From Malaya genurostris (lineage: Eukaryota; Arthropoda; Insecta; Diptera; Culicidae), in contig NC_080572.1 of assembly GCF_030247185.1 (NCBI RefSeq), positions 86,130,435-86,194,434 of the forward strand: DNA of 64,000 nt, read 5' to 3'. A program made the position numbers and the translations under genes. The notes beneath the pieces are model-generated. The model did no database searches and was not told the origin of the DNA. It was given only the letters and a program-made list of their open reading frames with translations. Numbering within the stretch: the stretch's first letter is position 1; every line of letters begins with the position of its first letter. Positions 22,121 to 34,986 of this stretch are shown here, piece after piece.

Positions 22121-23400
22121 TATTGCATTGTGAATCAAGTTCGAAGATCAATAAGCTGTCACTTCAGGTTCCGAGGTATAATGGTATAGGTTATGTCTTT
22201 TTCCATAAAGAAAGGCTATACAATCGCAATGAAAACCGACTTTACAAACGAGACCCGGAGGGCCGAGTATCATATACCATTCGACTCAGCTCGTCAAGGT
22301 CACAAAATGTCTGTGTGTGTGTGTGTGTATCAAATAATGTCACTCAATTTTCCTAGAGGTGGCTAAGGTGATTTTCACGAACTTAGATTCAAATAAAAGG
22401 TCCTATTGCCTCATACACTATTCTTGAATTTCATTGGGATTCGATTTCCGGTTCCGGAATCACAAGGAAATATACGCAAATTTATTAAAAAATTGCGCAC
22501 CCAATTTTATAGGAAATTTCTTAACCGATTTTCACAATCTAAGATGCAAATTGAAGACCTTCAAATTCTCTAAAAAATTTCTGAAAAGTTGATCCAGATC
22601 CGACTTCCGATTCCGGTATAACAGTGCGGTTAGTGAAAATTTTCAATTTTAAGAATATTTTTTCACAAGCGATGACGAAACGAAGTTCACGTTGTCATAA
22701 AACTTAACACTAAATTCAGTTAGTTGGCAGATCTTGTTAGTTAGTGAATATATAAAACTACTTTGGAACTACTAGTCCCCGGTTTCCGCTTCCGAAAGCA
22801 CCGATAATAGTGAAGAAAAGCTCCAAAAACTGAACGCACCTCGATTTCTCAGCTACGGTTAAACCGATTTTAACGAATCATGATTCAAATTGAAGTCTTC
22901 ATTGTCTTAAAATATACTGAGAAATTTTATCCACATCCGACTGCCGGTTCCGAAATTATAGGGCGATGAGTGTCAAAACAAAATGACGATGCGAAACTGG
23001 TACGCGTCGGTACGTGCGATACGAAAGAAGAAAACACGACTGGCTTTGCTCCGTTCGCAGCGTGCTTTACTCAATTTCGTCTAGTGTGCAGGGTTGTCAC
23101 ATTTAAATCTATATTTTTAAAGTAAATTTGTAAATTTGAAAATCTATTATTCAATTTGCACTTACTGTTAGTGTAATGCTTTTTTATAAAAGTACACTTA
23201 TTGCCTTCCTCATACAGGAAATTTATCCAATCACTTTAGAATTGACTAATGAAAATAAGTGTTCTATATCTTTCGACACAGTGCATCGAGCTGAGCAATG
23301 TATGTGTCTGTGTGTGAGTATGTGTCAAAGAATGTCACTCATAAAATAAAAAAATGCCATAGATAGCAACCTATTCCATCATGCTTTCAAAAGGTAAAGT
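22121..23400. repeat. GGAACCGGAAG-family dispersed repeat, plus orientation copy
   Basis: Starts near GAAAGGCTATACAATCGC and continues through CCCGGAGGGCCGAGTATCAT and a GT tract (about 22310). Degenerate units then follow, each with a TTCCGG or CCGGAA motif and a phrase like ACTTAGATTCAAAT. The part 22980-23400 contains CAAAACAAAATGACGATGCG and GCAGGGTTGTCACATTTA, which recur reverse-complemented near 25380-25500. No ORF of note. Probably a non-autonomous transposon or several in series. Confidence 0.65.
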
Positions 23401-24489
23401 TTGTTTAAATTTGTACATCGTCATTTAGAGCGACGATGCAAAAAAGTAAAATTGTTCTATATTTGTATGTATGTATGTTTGTGTGTGTGAAGCCACCATC
23501 TGTTCAAGCCATTACCAGTGTATACGGGTAGACATACAGTAGATCCGAATTTGATTAGCTTTCATTCATATTAGCTTTCATATTCAGTTAGCTTTCATAT
23601 AACTGCTGTTAAAAGAAAGCAAGAACATCCAGCCATATAATAAAGAATTTCGCTGTACCGGCTTAAACCCGCCAGATGGTTTGTTTGTGAGAAGGGTGCG
23701 TCTTACTCATTTCAGACCTTCAGGGAGAAACACAACAGCTTCCCCCACGTGACTCAGGTTGGTAATCCACTCCATCATCCAGTCATTCACTTGTAAGATA
23801 GCCTGATGCACTCCCTGCCCCTCCCTGTTGTCGATATAATTAAGCATATTACAATATAATATAATATAATATAATAGATAAAATAATATAATATAATGTA
23901 ATATAATATACCATAATATAATACAATATAATAAATTATAATATAAGACGATAGTATATGAAATATTATGCGATGATACAATATAAAACGGTTAATATCG
24001 CAGTGTAATTCTCTTCTATGGTCACAGTACTGTAGGAAATAGAATATTTCTCGTTCAATAGTAATAATAATAATAATTATTATTATTATTGTTTTTAATT
24101 TCATTATTACTATATATAATATAATGTAATATAATTCAATTCCATATATAATATATAATATATAATATATAATATAAAAAACAACAGAATTATATGATTC
24201 AATACACTATGATAAATATTGCACTTCAGGATGGGCTTTACCTTACAAGCCATTTCGCACCCTCTCATTCTGCTACTAACGCAGAAGGCGATTGTACCCA
24301 CGTCGACGCCGTTCTATTGACCAAATGCCATCATAAACACACGGGGAGGCATGAGATAGAACTTGTGAGGACTTAGTTATCCCACCATTTGACGACCAAA
24401 GGGTAAAATTCTTCTAGATTTGACTTAAAACTGTTTCATTTTATAGGCTATATTAGTTACTTAGTAAACGACGTTAAAATCCGTTTAAA
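23401..24489. repeat. AT-rich spacer with TATAA-type microsatellites
   Basis: Two tracts of ATAAT/TATAA units (about 23850-23960 and 24105-24180) and an AAT/ATT palindrome near 24060-24090. ORFs here are by-products of low complexity. The spacer separates two oppositely oriented copies of the dispersed repeat. Confidence 0.7.
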
Positions 24490-27190
24490 AACCTGTTTTA
24501 ATCCACCTAGTGGTGTAATGATGCCTTTCTCATATTACTAATATTTTCAGAAACATGCCCAAGAGATTTTGTGAAGAAATTTTTTTTTCAATCTTGAATA
24601 AAATAAGAAACTTTCTTTGGGTATAAACTAACATAACCTTTTCAAATTGTAAACAGTTATGTCAATTTGATAAGAATTTTTCTATATTTTGCATCGTCGC
24701 ACTAAAGATTAAACATACTTTACCCTATAGTTCAGGAACCGGAAATCGGACCCGGATGAAATTAAACAGCAACCTATGAGACTGTAGGAACTTTTATTTG
24801 GGCCTGTTTGTGGAAATCGATCAAATCATCTCTGTGAAAATTGAGTTAGTCTCGTTTTAAACTTTTTGACTACTACTTCTGGTACTTCTGGAACCAGGAA
24901 CTTGGAACCAGTATAACCAAAGTCGGTTCGTTTAGTAAGTAAATAATATAGCCTACAAATTGAATCAGTTTTAAGCCAAATCAAGAAGAATTTTACCCTT
25001 CGTTGCTCTAAATGACGGTGTGATGTTCAAAAGCTACCTATGGGACTACGAGATTTTTTATTTTATGAGTGACATTATTTGACCCATACTCACTGATGAA
25101 CTGTGTCGAATGATATAGAACACTTAGCCCTTCGGGTCAATTTTCCAAGTGATTGTATAAACTTCATATGTTTACGTTTCGTCTTCGACTCATCAGTGAC
25201 TGACGTCTCGAACGAAACATATAAATAACTATAAGAAAGTATAAACTTACTTTATGAGAAAGGCAATAAGTGCACTATTATTGAAAAGCATCTTTATCAT
25301 GATCTTGTAATAACACTAACATATAGGTACTAATTGAATAAAAGGATTAGAAATTTACATATTTTTCACCTGAAAAATATAAATGTGGCAACCCTGCACG
25401 CTATACGAAATTGAACAAAGCACGCTGTGAATGGAGCAAAGCCGCACGTACTGTCGCGTACCAGTTTTGCATTGTCATTTTGTTTCGATTATAGGAGGTT
25501 TTAACATTGTTGTCATTCACCTCTTCGGGTCAAAAGAGTTTTCTGACCTTATGTGCGAGGTTGGGAATCGAACCCAGGTGGGCAGCGTTAAAGGCATCGA
25601 CTTACCCATCACACTATATTCGTTCCCCTGCATCATCATTTTGAATTTGAATGTTTTGACATTCATCGCCCTATAATTTCGGAACCGGAAGTCGGATCAG
25701 GATGAAATTGCACAGTATATTTAAAGACAATGAGAGCTCATAAATCGTGAAAAACGGCTTAACCGTTTGCTGAGAAATCGACGGGAGTTCCGTTTTTGGA
25801 GATTTTCTTCACTACTATCGGTGCTTTCGGAAGCGGAAACCGGGGACTAGTAGTCCCAAAGTAGTTTTATATAATCACTAACTAATAAGATCCGTCAACT
25901 AGATCAATTTAGCAGTAAGTAAATACTCATGAAATTGAAAATCGCCTCGTAATACCGGAACCGGAAGTCGAATCTGGATCGGGGACTTGTAAAAGAATTT
26001 TAAAACCTTTCATTTGCTTCTTAGTTTGTGAAAATTGGTCAAGAAATTTCCGAGAAAATTGATTGAATATTTTTTCATAAATTTTCACATATTTCCTTGC
26101 AATTCCGGAACCGGAAATGGGATCCAAATAAAAAAAAATGTATAAGGCTATAAGACCTTTCATTTAAATCTAAGTTTGTGAAAATCGGTTCAGTCATCTT
26201 TGAGAAACGTGTGTGACTATTGCTTTCCTTTTTTTTGTGCATATCACCTTGTAATTCCGGAACCGGATGTCGGATCAATATGAAACTCAGGAACTTTGTA
26301 TGGGAATTCTTGCAATTCCGGAACCGGAAATGGGATCCAAATAAAAAACCTGTTTTAATCCACCTAGTGGTTTAATGATGCCTTTCTCATGTACATATAA
26401 TATTGTGGTATTTTATTCAAAAATTTTCTCTTCGATTTTTGAAAGAAACCAAGAGATTGTTTATGCATAACATACAGAATAAAACAGTGCTTTGATTGCG
26501 TAAGCCATCCTTAAGAAAACGAAATGGGTTCACTATTATATGCACTTCCGGCACCGGAACCCGAGAACCGGTATAATCAAAGTCGGTTCGTACGGCCACC
26601 AACTAACATGACACAAAAACGATTTAAATGTATGTTGCATCCGAAAATATTTTAAGTGACGGTGTACAATATTGAACACACTTTACCCTATAATTCCGGA
26701 ACCGGAAGTCGGATCCGGATGAAATTCAGGAATTCCGTATGGGACCGGGAGACCTTCCATTTGAATCTAAGTTGGTGAAAATCGGTCAAACCATCGCTGA
26801 GAGAAGTGAGTGAGATCTATTTTCGTATATATGACCACTATTTCCGGTACTTCCGGAACCGGATACCGGGAATCAAGATAGCCGGAATCGGTTTGTTTAG
26901 TTGCTTACTGATAATGACTATCGATTTGTGTAGTTTTTTGGTCGGTTTTCCAAGTGATTGCATAACCTTTCTATATGAGAAAGGCAAAAAATTTATAAGG
27001 CTATAAGACCTTTCATTTGAATCTTAGTTTGTGAAAATCAGTTAAGCCATCTCTGAGAAAATAGAATACACACACAGACATTTTGTGATCTCGACGAACT
27101 GAGTCGAATGGTATATGAAACTCAACCTTCCGGGCCTCGGTTCAAAAGTCGGTTTACACAGTGATTGCATAACCTTTCTATATGAGAAAG
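24490..27190. repeat. GGAACCGGAAG-family repeats, inverted relative to 22.1-23.4 kb
   Basis: Repeated units contain TTCCGGAACCGGAAGT, TTCATTTGAATCTAAGTTTG and GTGAAAATCGGTC. Such units occur near 25680, 25950, 26100, 26250, 26310, 26695 and 26850. The phrase CCTGTTTTAATCCACCTAGT is present at about 24492 and 26349 and may mark element ends. GAGAAAGGCA and CTTTCTATATGAGAAAGG occur near 26965 and 27172. The copy includes a SINE at about 25486-25640. No coding sequence is seen. It is a mosaic of related non-autonomous elements, some in tandem. Confidence 0.65.
25486..25640 (-). mobile_element. tRNA-like SINE
   Basis: On the minus strand the sequence reads ATATAGTGTGATGGGTAAGT, like a tRNA A box, then about 25 bases later GGGTTCGATTCCCAACC, a near-perfect B box (GGTTCGATTCC). 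This internal RNA polymerase III promoter arrangement is typical of tRNA-derived SINEs, known in mosquitoes as Feilai-like elements. It lies inside a dispersed repeat and is absent from the related inverted copy near 22990, where CAAAACAAAATGAC is continuous. Exact ends and target duplication are unclear. It is not a functional tRNA: no cloverleaf with a credible acceptor stem was found. Confidence 0.6.
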
Positions 27191-29885
27191 GTATATCACA
27201 AACTAGGATTCCAAAACGACCTCAAACATTTTTTAAGGTATCTATTTATCAAATCCGTTCCAAAAATGAAATACAGTTATGGTTTTCAAAGAATATAGAT
27301 TAACCAGACGTTACCATATTGAATTTTCGAATTACTTTAATCATCGTTTTCGTCCAAACAGTAGACAAATCCGTTTCGATAATATTTGTATTGTGATGAT
27401 TCTCAAAAAAAAATCAATAAACCGAAAGTCGCCATCTTAGATTCGAGGACGACCTTAAACATCGTTTTCCGGCATACGCTTGTCAATTCCGTTTCGAAAA
27501 TACCATTATTGTAATGGTTTTATCACTAAACCAGAAGTCTTGTACGGAGTTTTACCAAGATTTAAGGACGATTTATAGTAAGGATCTCATGAAATGGAGT
27601 AAATGGGGTAAAATAGTCATCCAAACGTTCCGTGCGGCCAGTGTAGGTTCTTCCATTCAATTCTACAGACTTTTTTACATAATATAAGGTAGTTTTCGTG
27701 TGCTTTCAACGTGGCTCGCTTAAGACTCAAGGGGGATTTAGATGGAAATTTCACATATAAAGGGAATCGGGGTACAATAGCCACCAAAACGTTTCGTGTG
27801 GCCAGTATAAGTTCTGGCATTCGATTCGACAAAAACTGCTGGGCATTTGGGGTAAAACAAGCAGGATGGCGATTCGTGCGGCCATTACAATTTCTTGGAT
27901 TTTTTTACATAAGAAACACTCTTGTTTGATGCCTTTTTCCACGGTTCCCGATTTCTTTGCGGGTTTCCTGTTTTTTTTTCAGACTGTGGGTTGGTTTAAC
28001 AAAAAAAAATTCACGAGCCAAATTCCAAATAACGAAATCTTGTTTTGTCATATATATTTCAAATAACGTGAAATGAAAAGCTCTTGGTTTTTTGTTACCT
28101 TTGATAACGAAAACACAAGAACAACGTACACACAGTTTTAACCAATTTTATCCGTCGGATACCACACGTCTGGTAGGCCAGTTCTATTAGTAGAAAAATA
28201 ATAATGTTATCAATTCCCTAATGAAAACCAGCCATAACTGAGCTTTGCCGACAACCTTCGGCTTAAACATCATCGCTAAAGTATGTTAAACTGACAGTCA
28301 CAACAAGATCAGAAAATCTTTAGATAAACTGCTTAGACTAATCAATCGTAACCTACTAATTTGACTTCCTGGTCGGTTACTCAAAAATGCTGTGGGATTC
28401 AGTAGCTATAAATTATTTCAACGCAAGTAGGTAAGATTCGGTTAAATCACCTTAAGATTGATCCATGGTGACGTACCTACGAAAACCAAAGACCTTTGAT
28501 CAAACATGGTACGAAGGACTGAGCTCAGCTGATAAGCAACACGTGTTACCTGCAGGCACTAGATGAACTTGTCATTGTATTGTTACGTTCGAAAGTAACT
28601 ATTAGAGTTTAAGTCAGCTCCCGTTTCCACGAAACGTTATCTGCAATCGAACGCAACCGGAAGTTTCTCTATCAACACGGTTATAACATAGTCCCATATC
28701 TGCAAATCCGAGGTGATTTTGCACTTAATTATTTTGACTCATCGTGCAACGGAACAGAGATAACAAGTCGCTGTTTCGCTAGGGACCTGATTACGTTGTG
28801 AGCTGCAACGTAAACATCGACGTCGCTGTTTTCACTTTTCAAGGTTCTTATCGTCGAGATAAGCCGCCAAATACGCAAGATACGAGACGCCATCCCTCGA
28901 CCGCAGTACGAGATCAGTTAGTGAGACTGCGGAAATCGGTACGGTTCCCACAGTTTCACCTGATAGTGACAGTCGTGAGAAAAGGATTTGAATACCTAAC
29001 CGCCGGTTTTGCGCATCAGATGACCCGTTCGGTCGTAAATGGGTTGAAACGATGTCAACTTTTCCTTTCGTTCGACTGATGGCCGTTCGATTCGTTGATG
29101 AGTGCGGTATCACTTCAATCAAGCGACTGTAGATCGAATCGATGGGGTCATAAAATGGTACAACAGTCGTTCCCATATAAGCTTTCGCTGGTAATGGAAC
29201 GAATTGAAATCGAAAGCTTAAGGTTCGTAAAAGGAATATTTTGTAGTTTACTGAAAAACTTGAGCTGAAAAAAATGTGCATGAAGATTCATTGAAATTAA
29301 TTTGAAATGGTTAGATAAATGAAGCTTAATGAAATTGTTAGATAAATCGAACAATTAGATTTTACACGATGAAGATACAAATGACCTGCCGATGAATCAA
29401 GTTCATCTTTGACAGCTACCGGTGGTTTGTTTTGTTTTGCGACTGCAAATTAAAAATTGAAAAATGACGAAAAAGTACCTGTTCAAAACGTGTTCCACAG
29501 TGGCAAGAACTGTAAAGATTGCCCTTTATGCGTTTTCAGCATCAAGGAGCGATGTTTGTGTGAGGCCACCTGCAATTTTTAAATTCAAACGATGAACCTC
29601 TGATGAACTTTCAAACTGTAAACAAACCGTCGGCAGCTGTCAAAAAAGTTCAATCTATTGATTTTGTGAGGTTATGGCATGTTCGTGTAAAACATAATTG
29701 AGTAGGTTGTTTATTCTATTTCCGCATTCACTACAAATTACCCAATTAGGTTATGAAATGACAAAATTTCTGACCACACATAGCACATAAAACTCTCACC
29801 TTTACAATGCTAGTGACAAATTTGTTGCCTTGAAATAAATGTTACCATAACTCAGAACTTCACGAACAATTTCTCATGAAATGTA
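27191..29885. other. Intergenic, short local duplications only
   Basis: Near 27600-27910 the phrases TGCGGCCAGTGTAGGTTCTT, TGTGGCCAGTATAAGTTCTG and TGCGGCCATTACAATTTCTT show three degenerate tandem units. From 28200 to 29650 the DNA is non-repetitive with moderate GC. A 149-codon minus-strand ORF (28832-29281) has no recognisable domain and is not called as a gene. Nothing else is supported. Confidence 0.4.
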
Positions 29886-29890
29886 AATGT

Positions 29891-29918
29891 TACACCACTA
29901 GGTAGATTAAAACAGGTT
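29891..29918 (-). repeat. Terminal fragment shared with 24.5 and 26.35 kb
   Basis: ACCACTAGGTAGATTAAAAC is the reverse complement of the CCTGTTTTAATCCACCTAGT phrase near 24492 and 26349. It probably marks another element boundary next to the 29930-31735 foldback. Confidence 0.55.
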
Positions 29919-29929
29919 TCTTCCACTAA

Positions 29930-31735
29930 TTGCTGGATATGAGCAATTCCAGGAATGAGTAGACGAAAAAGTGACAAAATCAGAATCGACCTTCTCCGAT
30001 TTGGATGAAACTTTGCACATGGTTTCAGTATGGCAAACCATAAGTTTTGAACCGATGGAGAGGTCAATCCGACTCACGACTGATTTTTAAAAAGGGCATA
30101 TGTATTTTTGCATTTCACAAATGCATGCATGCCTTTTTCAAATCGTTGTAACTCGGAAATCGTTAATTGTACAAAAATGGCATTCAGGAAGAAGTTGTAG
30201 GGAATCGATTGGGCACTCTAAAAAATATACACTGAAAAAAATTTTGATTTTTTTCTCAATAATCCGAAAAAAGTTAAATAAAAAAATCAGTGTTTTAGAT
30301 TTTTTTTTGATAATTTTTATTTTAAAGCTCTTATTAAAGCCTACAAAAAAATGAAGAAGTTACAGCTAAAACAATTTACAGATATATTCGAAATTTCAAG
30401 TTCTCGTTGAAAGATAATCATTTAAACATTAGAATATTATTCTACAGGTTAAAGTCAATAAATTCATTCATGATATCCTTTCTTCTAAAAGTAGCTGTGT
30501 ATGAGATACTTGGATATTTAATTATAACACCATTTTTTATATTTTCATGAATAATTCTTAATTATATTTAAAGCTTAAAGGTTTTGAAAATTGTATGAGT
30601 ACTACGTGCATCGTCATTCGAATTGGAAAAATTTTCCGGAACACACAAAAACCAGGAAAAGGTTTACAACACTTTGGGAAAACCATATTGTAGTATTGTA
30701 ACTGTTACGAAAGAGATTTGTTATAAATCGATATCTGTTCTACGATGAATAGCTATTAATATGTGAAACAGGTAGAATTTAAGAAAGCAAATCGCAGGTA
30801 AGTACGTTGGTTGTAAACAGTAGGTAGTCAACTGGCACACCTCTTTGGTTCTACATGTGTTTATTCGTTCGTAGTTACGTTAGTTCTACTGTTTAAATAA
30901 TTATCTTTCAACGAGAACTTAAAATTTCGAATATATCTGTAAATTGTTTTAGCTGTAACTTCTTCATTTTTCCAAAAGGCACAGATGGTATAGCCATCAA
31001 TCTATAGGGTTTAATAAGAGCTTTGAAATAAAAATTATCAAAAAAATTGAAACCCTGATATAATTTTAATTTAATTGTGTTTGGTTCATTTTGAAATTAT
31101 TGAGAAAAATAATCAACTTTTTTTCAGTGTAAATTTTTTTTAGAGTGCCCTATTGATTCCCTATCACTTCTTCCTGGACGTCATTTTTGTACGATTAACG
31201 GTTTCCGAATTACAACGAGAAGAACTTGATTATTTGCATGCACCCGTATACTGTTTTAGCTGTAACTTCTTCATTTTTCAAAAGGCACGGATGAGATAGC
31301 CATCAATCTGTAGGTATTAATAAGAGCTTTAAAAAATAAAAATTATCAAAAAAAAAATTGAAACCCTTATTTTTTTTATATAACTTTTTCGGATTATTTT
31401 GTAATTATTGAGAAAAAATCCCAAAATTTTTTACGGTGTATATTTTTTTAGAGTGCAAAATCGATTCCTTACAACTTCTTCCTGAACGCCGTTTTTGTAC
31501 AATTAACGGTTTCCGAGTTACAACGATTTGAAAATGGCAGTTTTTGAGAAATGCAATAATACTTACTCATTTTTTGAAAATCAGTCGTGAGTCGGATTGA
31601 CCTCTCCATCGGATCAAAACTTATGGTTTGCCATACTGAAGCCATGTGCAAAGTTTCATCCAAATCGAAGAAGGTCGATAAAGATTTTGTAACTTTTTCG
31701 TTTACTCATTCTTGGAACTGCTCTGTAGAATTCCC
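29930..31735. repeat. Large foldback element with about 450-bp arms
   Basis: The left arm (about 29940-30410) includes GGATGAAACTTTGCACATGG, TATGGCAAACCATAAGTTTT and GGAGAGGTCAATCCGACTCA. All recur reverse-complemented in the right arm (about 31270-31715). A third partial arm (about 30900-31200) repeats TTTTAGCTGTAACTTCTTCA in the right-arm orientation. The centre (30420-30900) is AT-rich and unique. There is no transposase ORF. Such symmetrical structures are typical of non-autonomous foldback elements, though two separate inverted insertions are also possible. Confidence 0.7.
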
Positions 31736-32115
31736 AAAAACAACTATTCATTGAATAGAAAAGTTTGTTCGGGCTTAATCTAACAAACTCTACAAATTTT
31801 GTTTACCCTGTAGCTCCGGAACCGGAAGTGGTATCCACAACAAATTTGGGAAATCCGTATAAAACTGTAAGACTTTTCATGTGAACCTATAAGTTTGTGG
31901 AAATCGTCTATCTTGAAAAAAAAGAGAGAGTGAGATGATCACTATTTCCAATTCGTCCGAAACTGGAACAGTTTTGAACCTAGTTAAATCTAGACTTACT
32001 ATCTCTGCTCTTTTAAAAGAAATCTAACAAACGAAGCGAACCAGCGATTCTGTTACTTTTGCGTATGTAAGTCAAGCTAAACAGCATGAATCCGAAACAT
32101 AAAACATGTAGTAGG

Positions 32116-32305
<190 letters not shown>

Positions 32306-32772
32306 CATAAAAAAAGCTAAAATTTTTATCAGCCGCAGCACTGTCTTTTACCAATATCACACACCAGTAGCAGACATCCGTAACCGTTTCGATTTCTTCA
32401 TAGCGTGTACGACATTGAACAAAGCATGCATCGTTTGTTTTGTGTTTTCTTTTTCTTCCGGTGTTATAAATATCATCTTTCTATATGGCGATTTGAAAAC
32501 TTTGACACTCATCGCCCTGTAACTGCGGAACCGGAATTTCACAGTAGCTTTAAAGACAATGTGAGCTCTAAGTCGAATCAAGATTAGTGAAAATCGGTTC
32601 AAGCATCGCAGAGAAATTGAAGTGAGTTTTAGTTTTGGAATTTTTTTTCACTACTTCCTTCGGTGCTTCCAGAAAAGGAATAAGGGGAACCAGTAGCTCC
32701 GAATTACGTTTTAATGTCCACAAACTAACACGTTCTGGAAACTAGTAGAATTTATGAGTAATTTTTCTGGGA

Positions 32773-33362
32773 GCGGGTCATTGCGCCGAAAGCCATTTCG
32801 CCGAAAGTCGTTTCGCCGAATGCCATTTCGCCGAAAGTCGTTTCGCCGTCGGAAGCGGCGGCCTCTTGCATACAAACCTGTAACCGCCTCGTTTGCCCGG
32901 TCTACTCAAAGCTAGGTTTCTTTGCTTTAGTTAGGTCCGAACGAGCGGTAGCGAGGTCGGACAGCACACGAATCAAATCGATGTGGCGAAGCCGCATTAG
33001 ATATTTTTTTATTTAGTAAACGGAAAATACCACATACATTTGCTTGGTAGATACCTATGGAATTGCTTTGATGATTAGTGGGTAATAGTCAACAAGTTTC
33101 TTTGGGAAATCCGTTCTGAGGTTCATGAATCAATCTTTATTCAAGAAGTACAATTGTAGGTCAACAAAACGGGCGTTAACGTTATCATCTTTAATTTGTC
33201 TTTATTTCAAATCGATTCCCATTACGATTTTGAGACAATTGCAGGAGTCGTCGAAATGACCCTTTCAGCGAAATGGCTTTCGGCGAAATGACCCTTTCGG
33301 CAAAATGACTTTCGGTGAAACGGCTTTCGGCGGAATGGCTTTTGGCGACATGACCCTGATCC
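32773..33362. mobile_element. Element with CATTTCGCCGAAAG-repeat ends and 12-bp flanking duplication
   Basis: Each end carries tandem 14-16-bp units: left CATTTCGCCGAAAGTCG repeated about five times (32788-32848), right the inverted equivalents (GGCGAAATGACCC, GGCTTTCGGCG; 33250-33350). GGGTCAT is near both termini. The flanks share ATTTTTCTGGGA (32761-32772 and 33363-33374), so the host repeat reads through once the element is removed. The middle is GC-richer and has no long ORF. Superfamily unknown. The duplication is longer than the 2-10 bp of common DNA transposons. Confidence 0.7.
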
Positions 33363-33760
33363 ATTTTTCTGGGATTTGTATCTGTTTTTGAACATCGTTA
33401 GTAGAAAAATACTGATGAAATTGGTAATTTTTCACTTATCACGATTTAGCTCTTGAACCGGAAGTCAAATCCAGATAAAATGCTCCAGAAATTTCTAGGA
33501 AACTATAAGACCTTTCATTTGAATATATGTTTGAGAAAGTCGGATGAGCCGTTTCCGAGAAAATTGAGTGCACATTTATTCTCTAACTTTCACATATTAC
33601 CATGTATCTCCAGAACCGGAAGCCGGATCCAAATGAAATTCAATAGCAGGCTATGGGACCATGAAACCTTTCATTTGAATCGGTGAAAATCGGTTTATCC
33701 ATCTCCGAGAAAAGGTTTCATCTCACTGCTAGGTAGATTAAGCACGTTTTTATATCAGAT

Positions 33761-34904
33761 GGAACAAGGATTTACGAACAATAATGAACTTAAACAGTAG
33801 AACTTCAACACTAACCGAAATCAATCCCAATTTAGGTTATTGTTGGCTTTGGAATGTTCCTAATTCTTCCGTAACTTATAAAAAGAAACGAAGCATATAA
33901 AATTGCATTGTTCTGGTAATCAAAACTACCTATTTAACTATTATTTTAAACGAGAAAGATAGAAAGCAAATTAATAACAAACGTTCCTAAAATAGCTTCG
34001 CTATGTCTTCCGAACATAACGTTAGTCGTAGATATTTGCTTGAATTATTTTTATATGATTACAAATATTTTAACAAACTTTTCATCTAATTAATTTAATC
34101 ATCCATTAAAGCTTTTCAAAAATATTGACAAAAGTGAAAAAGGCGGGTGGGTAATGTCAGAGACATAACTGAATGTCGTGAATACGAAAACAACCTTCGA
34201 TTTGCGAAGAAGAAATCCTAATAGTTCTTTAGAAAACTTTTAGATCCATTAGAACGGCGTTGTTGTTGTTTTTTGCAAACAACTAGCAGCTGTGACGTAA
34301 GCGCTCTTGTCGGAAGCGAAACTCGCTTTGCAAACGACACACAATACATCTGCTCGCAGTGGCGATAGAATCCAAACTGATCCAATTTTTGTTAAGAGGT
34401 TTCTTTTTACGTGATTTCGTTTGTAGCTTTTTCACTAATGGGCGGTCCAAACGGCTATAAAAATAGCAGCATATAGAATTTTATTGTCGATTATTTAATT
34501 TCGGATTCGCATTTCATTGAAAGAAACTATCAAGATGCTGTACGGGATTCATTCCTGCCTTTCAGAAGGACCAAATTGTGGAACTCACTACGATATTAAG
34601 CACTGTTCTGAACATTTTCCTTGAACGATTTGTTGTACATTAGCAGATATTTTGTTCTCTTCCTCAGAACGCGTTCTGATTGGCTGGTGTTGACATGGGT
34701 CTAATGAGACAGGTTTTTCAATAGTGTACTATTGAAATATTTCATTGCTGTTGATATACACGTTTAAATTGAAAAATTGCGATTCTATTGGTAGTTAGAT
34801 TATATAAATCCTTTCACAGATCACTAAGCTATGAGCTTTAAAAATACGAGAAAGGCAAACGCTCCTTATGAATTATCCTCTTTGATATTCGTTTATAGCA
34901 AACA
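33761..34904. other. Non-repetitive stretch with a TATA-containing region
   Basis: Around 34290-34520 is a GC-richer patch with GTGACGTAAGCGC (about 34291) and CGGCTATAAAAATAGCAGC (about 34451), which looks like a core promoter for plus-strand transcription. No coding exon follows that I can recognise. The remainder is AT-rich with nothing supported. Confidence 0.3.
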
Positions 34905-34986
34905 TTCATTTCGTGCTCGCATCTCAACCGACACAATCGAAAATTGCTTACGGTCGAGACGATAGAAACAAAGACAATACAGTGCA

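Noticed and set aside
25555..25630. Functional tRNA gene
   Set aside because: A and B boxes are present but no credible acceptor stem or complete cloverleaf; better explained as a SINE head.
28832..29281. 149-codon minus-strand ORF
   Set aside because: No recognisable domain, an overlapping ORF on the other strand, and no supporting signals. Kept only as intergenic.
32788..33350. Possible CRISPR-like array of TTTCGCCGAAAG repeats
   Set aside because: Repeats are contiguous and degenerate without unique spacers, occur as two inverted groups at the ends of one element, and the genome is eukaryotic.
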